Below, in pieces: positions 25,667 to 34,560 of a DNA stretch of 64,000 nt. Under the pieces are notes generated by a model. It did no database searches. It worked only from the letters and a program-made list of their open reading frames with translations, and was not told the DNA's origin. This stretch comes from an unidentified bacterial endosymbiont. GTDB lineage: Bacteria > Pseudomonadota > Gammaproteobacteria > Enterobacterales > G038960095. Position 1 is the first letter of the stretch; each line of letters starts with the position of its first letter. The position numbers were made by a program, and so were the translations under genes. The DNA lies in NCBI RefSeq assembly GCF_918320885.1, contig NZ_OU907312.1:558465-622464 (forward strand), given 5' to 3'.

Positions 25667-25867
25667 AAAACTCCAGAAACTGTGCGCCGGGGAACAGGTG
25701 ATGTAAACATCGCTAATAATAGATTGTAAAACAAAAACTTACAATGCTCTTCCCTATTACACGCTTTCATCAACCCCTCCCGACTCCTTGAAACACCGTG
25801 AACGAGCGGAGTTTACAGGCCACCTGATTTAGCCGACAATCGCTGGACATTAAACCCTGATAAGCGA
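25667..25867. promoter_or_regulatory. Divergent ptrA-recC promoter region
   Basis: 201 bases between two divergent genes. It contains a 7-bp inverted repeat ATTGTAA (25723-25729) and TTACAAT (25739-25745) in an AT-rich stretch, possibly an operator or promoter element. This position is a rearrangement boundary relative to E. coli. Confidence 0.4.
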
Positions 25868-28800
25868 GTGTTTCCCCTGCTGACGGTTTACCGCTCTAAC
25901 CAGCACGAAGTGCTCTGTAGCCTGATCGCTGCCCTGGTGCAAGGGGATCAGGTGGGAGATCCTTTCCAGCGTGAAACGATTCTAGTCCCCAATGTCGGAA
26001 TAGCGCAGTGGCTGCAGCTGCAGTTGGCACAACGCTTGGGCATTGCTGCTAACTTTGACTGTATACTCCCGGCCGCTTTTATCTGGCGACTCCTGGCCCA
26101 AGTACTCCCAGAGGCCTCTAACACCGAGAGGGCGTTCAGTAAGCGGGCTATCGCCTGGAAGTTAATGGCGCTGCTGCCAACCCTGCTTAATGATGGACGC
26201 TGCCAGGTGCTGAATCACTATTTAGAGGATGATCAGCCTGGTCGCAAAGGCTATCAGTTAGCACAACAGGTGGCCGATCTATTCGACCGTTATCTGGTCT
26301 ACCGTCCAGAGTGGCTGGCGGCTTGGGAACAGGATCAACAGCTGCCACAATTAGCGCCAGCCCAAGCCTGGCAAGCACGGTTATGGCAAGCTTTAGTGCA
26401 GTATACGGCGCAGTTGGGGCAATCAATCGACCATCGCGCAGTACTCTACCAGCGCTTACTCGCACAGCTACAACACTCCCCCTGCACGATAGCACCACTG
26501 CTCCCTAAAAAACGCCTGTTTATGGTGGGAATTTCCGCCTTACCCCCGATGTTCCTCACACTGCTGCAGGCTTTAGCACAGCACTGTGAGATCCACCTGA
26601 TGCTGCTGGAGCCCTGTCGCTATTACTGGGCCGATAGGCCCCCCCCAACCGCCACAGCGGCCACTGCAGATGAACACCCCTTACTGGCCGCTTGGGGGCA
26701 ATCGGGTCGGGAACTGCGGACCCTGTTGCTGCAAGGGAACGTGGCTGATATTGATGCTATGGTGGAGATCAACCCAGAGACGACGATGACCCTACTCCAA
26801 GCACTGCAGTATGAGCTGCTAGAGTTAGTCACCCCCCCTCAACCACCCCATCCAGCGGCCAGTTGGAACCTGCTCGACCCCCGAGATCACTCTCTCACCC
26901 TGCATGCTTGCTACAGTCCACACCGTGAGGTTGAACTGCTGCAGGATACCCTGCTCGGGCTGTTAGAGGCTGATAACACCCTCACACCACGGGATATTAT
27001 GGTGATGGTGACCGATCTGCAGCGCTATGTTCCTGATATCCAGACAGTCTTTGGCCAAGCACCCGCAGATCGCTATCTGCCCTTTAGTTTAGCAGAGCAG
27101 TGTGCTCAAGAGACTCAGCTGATTCCGCAGGCCTTTTTAAAATTGCTCTCATTACCCAGCAGCCGATGTGAGTCAGAAACGGTACTCTCGCTACTCGAAG
27201 TCCCGGCGATCGCGGCGCGCTTCTCGATGACGGCAGCCAGCTTGCAACGCCTGCGACAGTGGATCAGTGAGTCGGGGATCCGCTGGGGTTTAGATGATCA
27301 GGATCTGATACGGCTACAACTGCCTACCGGGGGGCGCCATACCTGGCACGCTGGGTTACAACGACTATTACTCGGTTATGCTATGAGTAGTGAACAGGGT
27401 CCGTTTCGCGAGCAGCTGCCTGATGATGTGATTGGGAGTGATGCAGCAGCGTTGGTGGGTTATTTAGCCAATTTTCTAGAACAATTAACAGCGTGGCGAC
27501 AACGTCTGGCACAACCGCACACCTTAATCGAATGGCTTCCTTGCTGCCAGCAGCTCCTGGAGGCTTTCTTTAGTCGTGATGCCAGCAATGACGTCGTCTT
27601 CAATGGACTAGAACAGCAGTGGCGACAGTGGATCAATCAAGGAATCGAAGCACAGTATACAGCACCGATGAGCATCACCCTGCTGCAGGAGGCCTTAGCC
27701 GTTCAGCTTCAACAGCGCTCTACCGGCGACCTATTTCTGACAGGGGCTATCACCTTCTGTAGCCTGATGCCAATGCGGGCGATTCCCCACCCAGTGATCT
27801 GCCTGCTCGGCATGAATGAGGATTGCTTTCCACGTTCAGCCCCCCGCTTAAATTTTGATCTGATCAGTAGCACCCCACGCTTAGGAGATAGCCAGTGCAA
27901 CCAGGAGGATCGTTATCTATTTTTAGAGGTACTGCTCTCTGCCCGAGCGACTCTACACATTAGTTATGTTGGCCGCTCTATTCAAGATAATCGGCCCCGA
28001 CAACCCTCTATTGTCGTGAGTGAACTGCTGGATCACTGCTGCCAATACTATCGCCTGCAGGGGGATGAGGCCCTGACGCCATCGAGTGCAGCCGAGAGAG
28101 TACGCCAACAGCTGCTGCAGGAGCACCCCTTAACCCCCTTTAACGCCCGCTGTTTTCACCCGGAAAACCCTTGGCAAAGTTATGCAGCAGAGTGGTTAGC
28201 CGCTGCCCAACGACGAAGTGCTAAACCGCCCCCTTTTTGCCAACGCCCCTTAAGTCAACAGAGCCTGCCCAGCGAATTGGCGCTCTCTACTTTCAAACGC
28301 TTTTATCGCCATCCCGTGCGTAGTTTCTTTCAACAGCGGTTGCAGATTACTTTTCGCCCCCCCCCAAAGCCTTTATTGATAGAGGAGCCTTTTACGCTGG
28401 ACCCACTGATCCGTTATTCACTCAATCAGCGACTATTAACACTGCTCATCCAGCAGCAGGATCCGGATGAACTGTACCAGCGCACGGTCACCTCAGGTCT
28501 GCTGCCGCAGGGTGCCTTTGGTGAACTGCTCTGGCAGCAGCAGTGTCAGTTGCTACAGCCCTTAGCTAGCCAACTGCAGCGGCACTGTCTGCACAGTGAA
28601 GTCCGGGTGATTGAACTCACCCTGGCAGGTCTCCGTCTGCATGGGGAAGTCACTGCACAACCTGGCGAAGGCCTACTGCGTTGGCAACCGTTTGAGATCC
28701 AAATGACCCACGCTTTTGAACTCTGGTTAGACCATCTACTATTGTGTGCTATGGGGTACTGCGGACCCAGTCACCTTTATGGGATCCAAAAAAGCTATTG

Positions 28801-29170
28801 GGGCTTTGCAGCACTACCCATCGAGGAAGCACAAGCGCTACTGAGCGACTTGTTGGAGGGATGGCAGCAGGGGCAACAGCAACCCCTATTGTTATTACCG
28901 AAGTGTGGCTGGTCTTGGTTACAAGCGCTTTATCAGCCCAAAGAGCAATCATTACTCACGACACCAGAAGCCCTTCAAAAAGCGCAACATCGGTTACAAC
29001 AAACCTGGCAGGGCAATCGCCAGATTCGTGGAGAGTCTAGTGATCCCTATTACCAGCGGCTGTTGTCCCCGCTGACCCCAATGGATTTAGCAGCGGTGAT
29101 GGAGAGTGCGAAACGCTTTTTATTACCCTTAGCCCATTATCGTCAGAATGTCCCTCCAAACCTGCCCTGA
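25868..29170 (+). CDS. recC: Exodeoxyribonuclease V subunit gamma (RecC)
   Basis: 1100-residue RecC subunit of the RecBCD helicase-nuclease, which recognises Chi and holds the split DNA strands. E. coli RecC has 1122 residues and aligns from end to end: ILVPNVGIAQWLQLQLAQ, FDRYLVYRPEWLAAW, GISALPPMFL, EPCRYYWADR, ICLLGMNEDCFPR, ISYVGRSIQDN and RFLLPLAHYRQN. The start is probably GTG 25868 (MFPLLTVYRS). Neither recB nor recD follows, although they are linked in most relatives, so the subunit genes are scattered or partly lost. Confidence 0.95.
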   Translation: MFPLLTVYRSNQHEVLCSLIAALVQGDQVGDPFQRETILVPNVGIAQWLQLQLAQRLGIAANFDCILPAAFIWRLLAQVLPEASNTERAFSKRAIAWKLMALLPTLLNDGRCQVLNHYLEDDQPGRKGYQLAQQVADLFDRYLVYRPEWLAAWEQDQQLPQLAPAQAWQARLWQALVQYTAQLGQSIDHRAVLYQRLLAQLQHSPCTIAPLLPKKRLFMVGISALPPMFLTLLQALAQHCEIHLMLLEPCRYYWADRPPPTATAATADEHPLLAAWGQSGRELRTLLLQGNVADIDAMVEINPETTMTLLQALQYELLELVTPPQPPHPAASWNLLDPRDHSLTLHACYSPHREVELLQDTLLGLLEADNTLTPRDIMVMVTDLQRYVPDIQTVFGQAPADRYLPFSLAEQCAQETQLIPQAFLKLLSLPSSRCESETVLSLLEVPAIAARFSMTAASLQRLRQWISESGIRWGLDDQDLIRLQLPTGGRHTWHAGLQRLLLGYAMSSEQGPFREQLPDDVIGSDAAALVGYLANFLEQLTAWRQRLAQPHTLIEWLPCCQQLLEAFFSRDASNDVVFNGLEQQWRQWINQGIEAQYTAPMSITLLQEALAVQLQQRSTGDLFLTGAITFCSLMPMRAIPHPVICLLGMNEDCFPRSAPRLNFDLISSTPRLGDSQCNQEDRYLFLEVLLSARATLHISYVGRSIQDNRPRQPSIVVSELLDHCCQYYRLQGDEALTPSSAAERVRQQLLQEHPLTPFNARCFHPENPWQSYAAEWLAAAQRRSAKPPPFCQRPLSQQSLPSELALSTFKRFYRHPVRSFFQQRLQITFRPPPKPLLIEEPFTLDPLIRYSLNQRLLTLLIQQQDPDELYQRTVTSGLLPQGAFGELLWQQQCQLLQPLASQLQRHCLHSEVRVIELTLAGLRLHGEVTAQPGEGLLRWQPFEIQMTHAFELWLDHLLLCAMGYCGPSHLYGIQKSYWGFAALPIEEAQALLSDLLEGWQQGQQQPLLLLPKCGWSWLQALYQPKEQSLLTTPEALQKAQHRLQQTWQGNRQIRGESSDPYYQRLLSPLTPMDLAAVMESAKRFLLPLAHYRQNVPPNLP

Positions 29171-29665
29171 CGGCAGAATACAGAGGCGGCCTCATAAAAA
29201 GTCATCCCAAACAACCGGGGATTCTTGGGTGAGCACCATTCACCGCCCAATTCAACGCTTCTACAACTTCTAAGGCACCATTATTAAAACAGCCCATAAT
29301 AAAGCAGTAGGAGAGTATCCAGTAGATCGCTGCAATGCATCTTCTGTTGGCGGGCTCAAGACGCTTTTTTCGAATACAGTACCCATTTTTCACTCATTAT
29401 TACTGCTAGTGATCTGAGCTTTTTAATCCTCTGTTCTCTAGGATGTGCTCACACCCGATCAGAGGTTTTTCCACTATCAGATCAAGCCTATGGCTCAGCT
29501 TTTTAACCCATCCCATGGCGGAACATAACGGGGAACTTAAAAAATGATCACGACTCAAGAGAGAGGAGAGCACACCGCTGGTAGGGGCTACTGCGGTTAG
29601 GAAAGGTTCAGTACCCTAGCAATCTAGCCTGATGATATGCTAGGATCGCTCTAGAGGGATCGTTA
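29171..29665. other. Spacer between recC and the polysaccharide locus
   Basis: 495 bases with no gene I recognise. A 63-codon minus-strand frame at 29202-29393 has no family resemblance and no good start. The inverted repeat CCTAGCA (29615-29621) and TGCTAGG (29638-29644) lies just upstream of the first glycosyltransferase gene and may be part of its leader. I looked for a JUMPstart/ops element (GGCGGTAGCGTG) and found no convincing match. The place where recB would be expected is therefore occupied by unassigned sequence. Confidence 0.4.
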
Positions 29666-30625
29666 ATGAACTGTGCGGTCGTCATACCCAGCTATAAAGT
29701 AACCCATTCCATTGTAGAGCTGATCAAGCAAATTGGTCCCGAAGTAGCGCGGATCTACGTGATTGATGACGCCTGCCCTGATGGATCAGGCCGTCTTGTA
29801 GAAGAGTGTTGCACCGATGAACGGATCAGCGTTCTTTACCACTTAGAAAACAAAGGAGTTGGTGGGGCAGTCCTCACCGGTTACCAGGCCGCGATAGCTG
29901 ATAACATGGATATTATCATCAAGCTCGATGGTGATGGCCAGATGGACCCAAGCTTAATCCCTTATTTCATAGCGCCGATTGCAGCTGGTGAGGCTGATTA
30001 CACGAAGGGCAATCGTTTCTTTAACCTGGAAGATCTACAGACGATGCCGAAAATACGTCTATTCGGCAACGCACTCCTCTCCTTAATGACTAAGCTCTCC
30101 TCTGGCTATTGGGACCTGTTTGATCCCACCAATGGTTACACAGCGATTCATCGTGTTGCTGCTCAATCCCTGCCTTTTGAAAAAATTAGTCAACGTTACT
30201 TTTTTGAAACCGATATGCTATTTCGGCTGAATACCTTACGGGCGGTGGTGGTTGATATTCCCATGTGTGCACACTATGGGAATGAAATCAGCAATATGAA
30301 AATTTCCAACCTGATTGCAGAGTTTACCTGTAAACATTTTAAAAATTTTAGTAAGAGAATTTTTTATAACTATTATCTTAGAGATATGTCACTAGCCTCT
30401 ATTGAATTACCCCTCGGTCTATTGCTGCTGTTGTCCGGACTTATCTTTGGAAGCCTTCGTTGGTTCAACGCCTTACCAACGGGTACACCTACACCAGCAG
30501 GTGTGGTCATGCTAGCAGCTTTACCCATGATTTTAGGTCTGCAATTTATTTTGGCTTTTATTGGCTATGATATTGCCAGCGTACCCAAAAAACCATTACA
30601 CTTGATGAAAAAATGGCAACGCTAA
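29666..30625 (+). CDS. GtrB/DPM1-like glycosyltransferase (GT2) with C-terminal membrane helices
   Basis: 319 residues. A GT2 catalytic domain at about 1-215 shows CAVVIPSYKV, YVIDDACPDGSG, KGVGGAVLTGYQAA, IIIKLDGDGQMDP (the DxD region) and RYFFETDMLFRL. Two hydrophobic segments follow near 245-310. Such proteins transfer a sugar from a nucleotide donor to undecaprenyl phosphate on the cytoplasmic side. ATG 29666 has GAGGG 8 bases upstream. It is followed by an ArnE-like small membrane protein and polytopic glycosyltransferase-like proteins, the setting of side-chain glycosylation systems. The donor sugar is unknown. Confidence 0.85.
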   Translation: MNCAVVIPSYKVTHSIVELIKQIGPEVARIYVIDDACPDGSGRLVEECCTDERISVLYHLENKGVGGAVLTGYQAAIADNMDIIIKLDGDGQMDPSLIPYFIAPIAAGEADYTKGNRFFNLEDLQTMPKIRLFGNALLSLMTKLSSGYWDLFDPTNGYTAIHRVAAQSLPFEKISQRYFFETDMLFRLNTLRAVVVDIPMCAHYGNEISNMKISNLIAEFTCKHFKNFSKRIFYNYYLRDMSLASIELPLGLLLLLSGLIFGSLRWFNALPTGTPTPAGVVMLAALPMILGLQFILAFIGYDIASVPKKPLHLMKKWQR

Positions 30626-30641
30626 CTCCTGTCTATTAACC

Positions 30642-30983
30642 ATGATGATCTATCTTATTGCTGCTTTTTGTGTGCTCGGTATTGCTATCGGTCAACTCCT
30701 ATTTAAGTTAAGCGCCAACTGGCTACAACGCACGGGGAATCTGTTTGATACTCATACCTTACTAGCCCTAGTGGCGGCTTTTACGGTTTATGGAATCACC
30801 AGTTTGGTGTGGGTTTGGCTGTTGCAAAAAGGAGATTTAGGGCGTCTCTATCCACTGATGGCCTTTGCATTTATAGCCGTTCCTATCGGCAGTCACTATT
30901 TTTTTGGCGAACGCTTCCCAACTCAATACTTTGTGGGTATCACCTTGATCATGACTGGTATTATTATTACTATGAAATCCTAA
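30642..30983 (+). CDS. Small four-helix EamA/SMR-type transporter (ArnE-like flippase subunit)
   Basis: 113 residues with four hydrophobic segments: about 2-20, 38-60, 67-85 and 92-110. The first has the G-Q-L-x-F-K pattern of the family (IAIGQLLFKLSA), and the last ends GITLIMTGIIITMKS. ArnE/ArnF proteins of this type flip undecaprenyl-phosphate-linked aminoarabinose across the inner membrane. Lying 16 bases after the GtrB-like gene, it may flip the product of that transferase. GtrA does this job in phage cassettes, but this sequence is not GtrA-like. Confidence 0.7.
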   Translation: MMIYLIAAFCVLGIAIGQLLFKLSANWLQRTGNLFDTHTLLALVAAFTVYGITSLVWVWLLQKGDLGRLYPLMAFAFIAVPIGSHYFFGERFPTQYFVGITLIMTGIIITMKS

Positions 30984-30992
30984 TAAACCACT

Positions 30993-32477
30993 ATGAAATC
31001 ATGCCCTAATAGCAGTAATAACGCTCTGTTAGCTTCGTCACTATCACCTTCCATAAAATACTCTATTTTTTGTCAAAAAAAATACAATAACAGCTATAAA
31101 ATCATTCTTGCAATCATCCTCTTGTTTATTGCTATAAACTTATTAGTTGGTCTAATATGGATCGCCCGTAACTTATCTCATATTCCACAGTATGGGGATA
31201 CGCCAGAATATTTATTCTTGTCTAAACAACTACGAGTTGACCAATATCGTGGGATATTCTATCCATATTTTATTCATTTTTGTAACAGTTTGCCCTATTG
31301 TAATAACTTTAAAACCCATACTATTATTTATAGTATTCAAATAGTATTAACATTTTTTTCATCATCATTTCTAGCCTACAGTTTTTTAGTTTTTTCAAAA
31401 GAAAATAATTATAGTTATCAAACTAAACTACTTCCATTGATTATAGGATTTTTAGTTTCCTTAGACCCTCTCCTAGCCCATTTTTCATTAACCATATTAA
31501 CAGATTCCCTTGCAAATTCTTTTACAATGTTATTCTTAGGTTGTTTGATACTGATCCTAAAAAATAGAAGAAGAATTATTCATATTATTATTGCAGCCAT
31601 CTGCTTTATAATAATATCTTTAACTAGGGTAGATAAATTTTATTTTTCTCTGGGTATGTTTTTATGGTTTTTGTTTTTCTTGATTATTAAAAATAAAAAA
31701 CATAATCACCCGTATAAAAATACAGCAACTTTTTTTATATTCATCATTTTTATTTCCATGGCAGGTATTCATTCAATAAAAAATAAAACTCAGATTTATA
31801 ATAACAACCGTCCTCCATTAGATAGGACTTGCCTTGCTTTTAATAGAATAGTTTGGCCAAGAATGAGCAAAGTTTATGACTACTTGCCTGAAAATATTAA
31901 AAAAAACATCACCAAAACAGAAGCTATAAAATTTGATGAACACAATAATAATGTTTACCCCTTTCTAGTCAATCAGCTAGCAGAAAACAATGGAAAAGAA
32001 ACCATAAACACTATCACCTGGATAACACTTAAGCAATTCCCTCTAGCTGTTCTCTCTAAGTTGATATTTGACTTTACCAAATATTCTCTACCCAACCTGG
32101 CCTACCCGCTAGAATTACTAGGTCTATTCCCTATGTCCGTAGCCACTGATTGGACTTTTTCAAGAATGGCGATGTTTCAGCCCCTACTAACTAGAATTTT
32201 TACCAGTATCAGCACCCTTAGTTTTTTCATGATGCTTATTTACAATTTATTAAAAAATATCTCTAAACCAGCCTGGTGCCCCTTAACAACCCTGGAAACA
32301 CTGTTTGTGATTAGTTCGGCTATTTTAACTAACTCCATACTATTTACGCTTGAAGCTGGAATGGATGCACATATCCGCTATGCACTGCCAACTTATACTA
32401 TTATCATTATTTGGGTAACAAGCTTGTTCTTTAAGTTTATTATTAACAATAAAAATTATAATAACCAATCTCAATGA
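30993..32477 (+). CDS. Polytopic membrane protein, probable GT-C glycosyltransferase
   Basis: 494 residues, very AT-rich coding sequence, about ten hydrophobic segments. An acidic motif in the first extracytoplasmic loop (PQYGDTPEYLFL near residue 65) has the form of the Asp/Glu site in GT-C enzymes of the ArnT/PMT type. I do not recognise a precise family. It begins 9 bases after the ArnE-like gene, so it is probably translated with it. The likely role is transfer of an undecaprenyl-phosphate-linked sugar to the polysaccharide in the periplasm. The low GC suggests recent acquisition. Confidence 0.6.
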   Translation: MKSCPNSSNNALLASSLSPSIKYSIFCQKKYNNSYKIILAIILLFIAINLLVGLIWIARNLSHIPQYGDTPEYLFLSKQLRVDQYRGIFYPYFIHFCNSLPYCNNFKTHTIIYSIQIVLTFFSSSFLAYSFLVFSKENNYSYQTKLLPLIIGFLVSLDPLLAHFSLTILTDSLANSFTMLFLGCLILILKNRRRIIHIIIAAICFIIISLTRVDKFYFSLGMFLWFLFFLIIKNKKHNHPYKNTATFFIFIIFISMAGIHSIKNKTQIYNNNRPPLDRTCLAFNRIVWPRMSKVYDYLPENIKKNITKTEAIKFDEHNNNVYPFLVNQLAENNGKETINTITWITLKQFPLAVLSKLIFDFTKYSLPNLAYPLELLGLFPMSVATDWTFSRMAMFQPLLTRIFTSISTLSFFMMLIYNLLKNISKPAWCPLTTLETLFVISSAILTNSILFTLEAGMDAHIRYALPTYTIIIIWVTSLFFKFIINNKNYNNQSQ

Positions 32478-32523
32478 TTAGAATCTATTATTAAGAAATA
32501 TTCAATAATTTTGGAGAGAATTA

Positions 32524-34464
32524 ATGCATTTATTGATTGCTAGCCCTCTGATTTTTTTCTCCGCATGGACTGTTTCAGCACAGCTCTGCATTTTATTAGG
32601 ATGGAATCTAAAATTACTATTAACTATTGCCCCAGTGAGCATAGTGTTATTATTTTACCTGTATTTTTTAACATCAAAAAAACCTTGTAGAGACTGGCGT
32701 CAATCCACCCCTATTTTTTTATTCAGGCGTGACCAAGAACAAGTAACCACTCTTTGTTTACTGATCCTTTTAGTTTCCCCCATTGCCCTTTACTTCTCTT
32801 ATAATCTGTTTTTTATACTCTCTCTATTTTTACTCGGGATTTGTTTAATACCACAAACGATTAAACAAATACCCGATCCTATTGAAGCACACTCTGTTAG
32901 TAAAAAATTAACCACTGTGCTACTTATTTTTGCGATAGTGTCAATGATTATACTGACCTATACAGTCTCTAGAAGTGATTTAGATGATGCTTTTTATGTG
33001 GCTGTCGCAGCATTTACCTCTGCCCGACCAGAACAACCGCTGCTGCATACCGATCCCATGTTCGGAGAAATTGGATTGCCTTTATTATTTCCTAGTTACC
33101 GTTTTGCATCATTTGAGTTATTAGTGGGTGCTATTGCTTATGGGTTATCCCTCCCGGCAATGGAGATCTACTATATTGTTCTGTTACCTGTGTGGGTCAT
33201 GATCACGATAATAGCAACGATGTTACTCACAAAAGAGTTCATGCCCAAGTATTGGTTGTGGAGTGGACTGATGATGCTGCTACTGACAGTTCTCCTAGGA
33301 GAGACACATCGTGGCCCAGGAAATTTATCTTTTGTTCGTCTATTCCAAGGTAAAATAGTATTTTTATCCACCATGGTTCCGACAATTTTTTATATTACAG
33401 CCCGTTTTTTCTCTCGTCATGGCACCCGACGAGATCTATTGTTACTCGCTTGTTGCCAAATCAGTTCAATAGGTTTAACCAATTTTGGTATGCTGGCTGG
33501 ACCCATGGCTGGTTTTAGCGCACTAGTCTCTAATATCCCCTTGATTTTTAACTGTAGGGAGCCAGTAAAAAAATTCTACGCTGCCACAGCTATCCTGTTA
33601 ATTCCTCTACCTTATCTAATATATGTTAGTAGACATGCCACGAAATCCCCCCTCTTAAATTTCAACAGTGAAAGTGCCGTACAAGTATTTCAATCAGTAT
33701 TGGGTCCACACCAACAATATCTGCTCATACTACTGCTACTCGCTGGACCTATTTTAGCAAAAGACACTATCACACGATGGCGACTAGCGGTTCCGCCTTT
33801 ACTACTGTTTGGAATTTATCTTAACCCCTGGCTAGCAGAACTTATCTCAAAGCACATCACAACCCCTCCAGTCTATTGGCGTGTGGTGTGGTCATTTCCA
33901 ATATTAATTTATAGTGCAATCGCTTTTTGTATGATCTTCACCACACGTTTAAAAAGCACTGCAAACCGCCTCCTTCATGGCCTCTTGGCTGCAGTCGTTC
34001 TAGGCTTAATGATTTATACACTACCACTACATACCTTACGCTTAGATAACATTGGTCCTATAGAGGGTTTTGCCACCTGGAAAATCCCCAAAAATCATCT
34101 CCAGATTGCTGAAAAAGCGGTGAAACTGAGTCATCATGGAAAACTGCTAGCGCCCGATGAAATCGCTGGGGTCATTGCGCGATTCGAACAGCACCCACCA
34201 TTGGTCAATGTCAGGGAAGCCTACTTAGAATTACTACGTCCTACTATGAAAGAAAATAATTATAAACCTAGGCGGGTTCTCTATGATTTTATCACGACGC
34301 CTCTTAAAGAGGATCAACCAGTGCGGATCGCCTTGAAAACACTCGATGTTTCGATTATTGTGATGCACCTAAGCAATGAATCCTCTGAAAAAAGTAATCT
34401 ATTGTTAACCGAGCACTATGAACGGCAAGCGCCAATAGCTGACTATAGTATTTGGAGAAAATAA
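32524..34464 (+). CDS. Large polytopic membrane protein (possible DUF6077/GT-C type)
   Basis: 646 residues with at least ten hydrophobic segments and a soluble C-terminal region after about residue 520. A loop motif SRSDLDDAFYVAVAAF near residue 150 has the acidic pair expected of GT-C glycosyltransferases, and similar proteins are grouped as DUF6077. GGAGAG about 6 bases upstream supports ATG 32524. The position in the cluster suggests a second polymer-modifying or polymerising transferase. A Wzy-like role is less likely because export here looks ABC-dependent. Function is inferred only. Confidence 0.55.
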   Translation: MHLLIASPLIFFSAWTVSAQLCILLGWNLKLLLTIAPVSIVLLFYLYFLTSKKPCRDWRQSTPIFLFRRDQEQVTTLCLLILLVSPIALYFSYNLFFILSLFLLGICLIPQTIKQIPDPIEAHSVSKKLTTVLLIFAIVSMIILTYTVSRSDLDDAFYVAVAAFTSARPEQPLLHTDPMFGEIGLPLLFPSYRFASFELLVGAIAYGLSLPAMEIYYIVLLPVWVMITIIATMLLTKEFMPKYWLWSGLMMLLLTVLLGETHRGPGNLSFVRLFQGKIVFLSTMVPTIFYITARFFSRHGTRRDLLLLACCQISSIGLTNFGMLAGPMAGFSALVSNIPLIFNCREPVKKFYAATAILLIPLPYLIYVSRHATKSPLLNFNSESAVQVFQSVLGPHQQYLLILLLLAGPILAKDTITRWRLAVPPLLLFGIYLNPWLAELISKHITTPPVYWRVVWSFPILIYSAIAFCMIFTTRLKSTANRLLHGLLAAVVLGLMIYTLPLHTLRLDNIGPIEGFATWKIPKNHLQIAEKAVKLSHHGKLLAPDEIAGVIARFEQHPPLVNVREAYLELLRPTMKENNYKPRRVLYDFITTPLKEDQPVRIALKTLDVSIIVMHLSNESSEKSNLLLTEHYERQAPIADYSIWRK

Positions 34465-34560
34465 CTATCTGTAGGCATGGTTTTTTCATGACCATAACCC
34501 GTATGAGGCTGCTCTAAATCACTATCAATCAAACTCGCTGGATTAAGGAAATTGAGTCTA

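Noticed and set aside
29202..29393. 63-residue minus-strand protein
   Set aside because: No family resemblance, no ribosome binding site, not supported by position.
29571..29665. JUMPstart/ops element upstream of the polysaccharide genes
   Set aside because: The best GC-rich stretch (GGGGCTACTGCGG) does not match the ops consensus on the plus strand.
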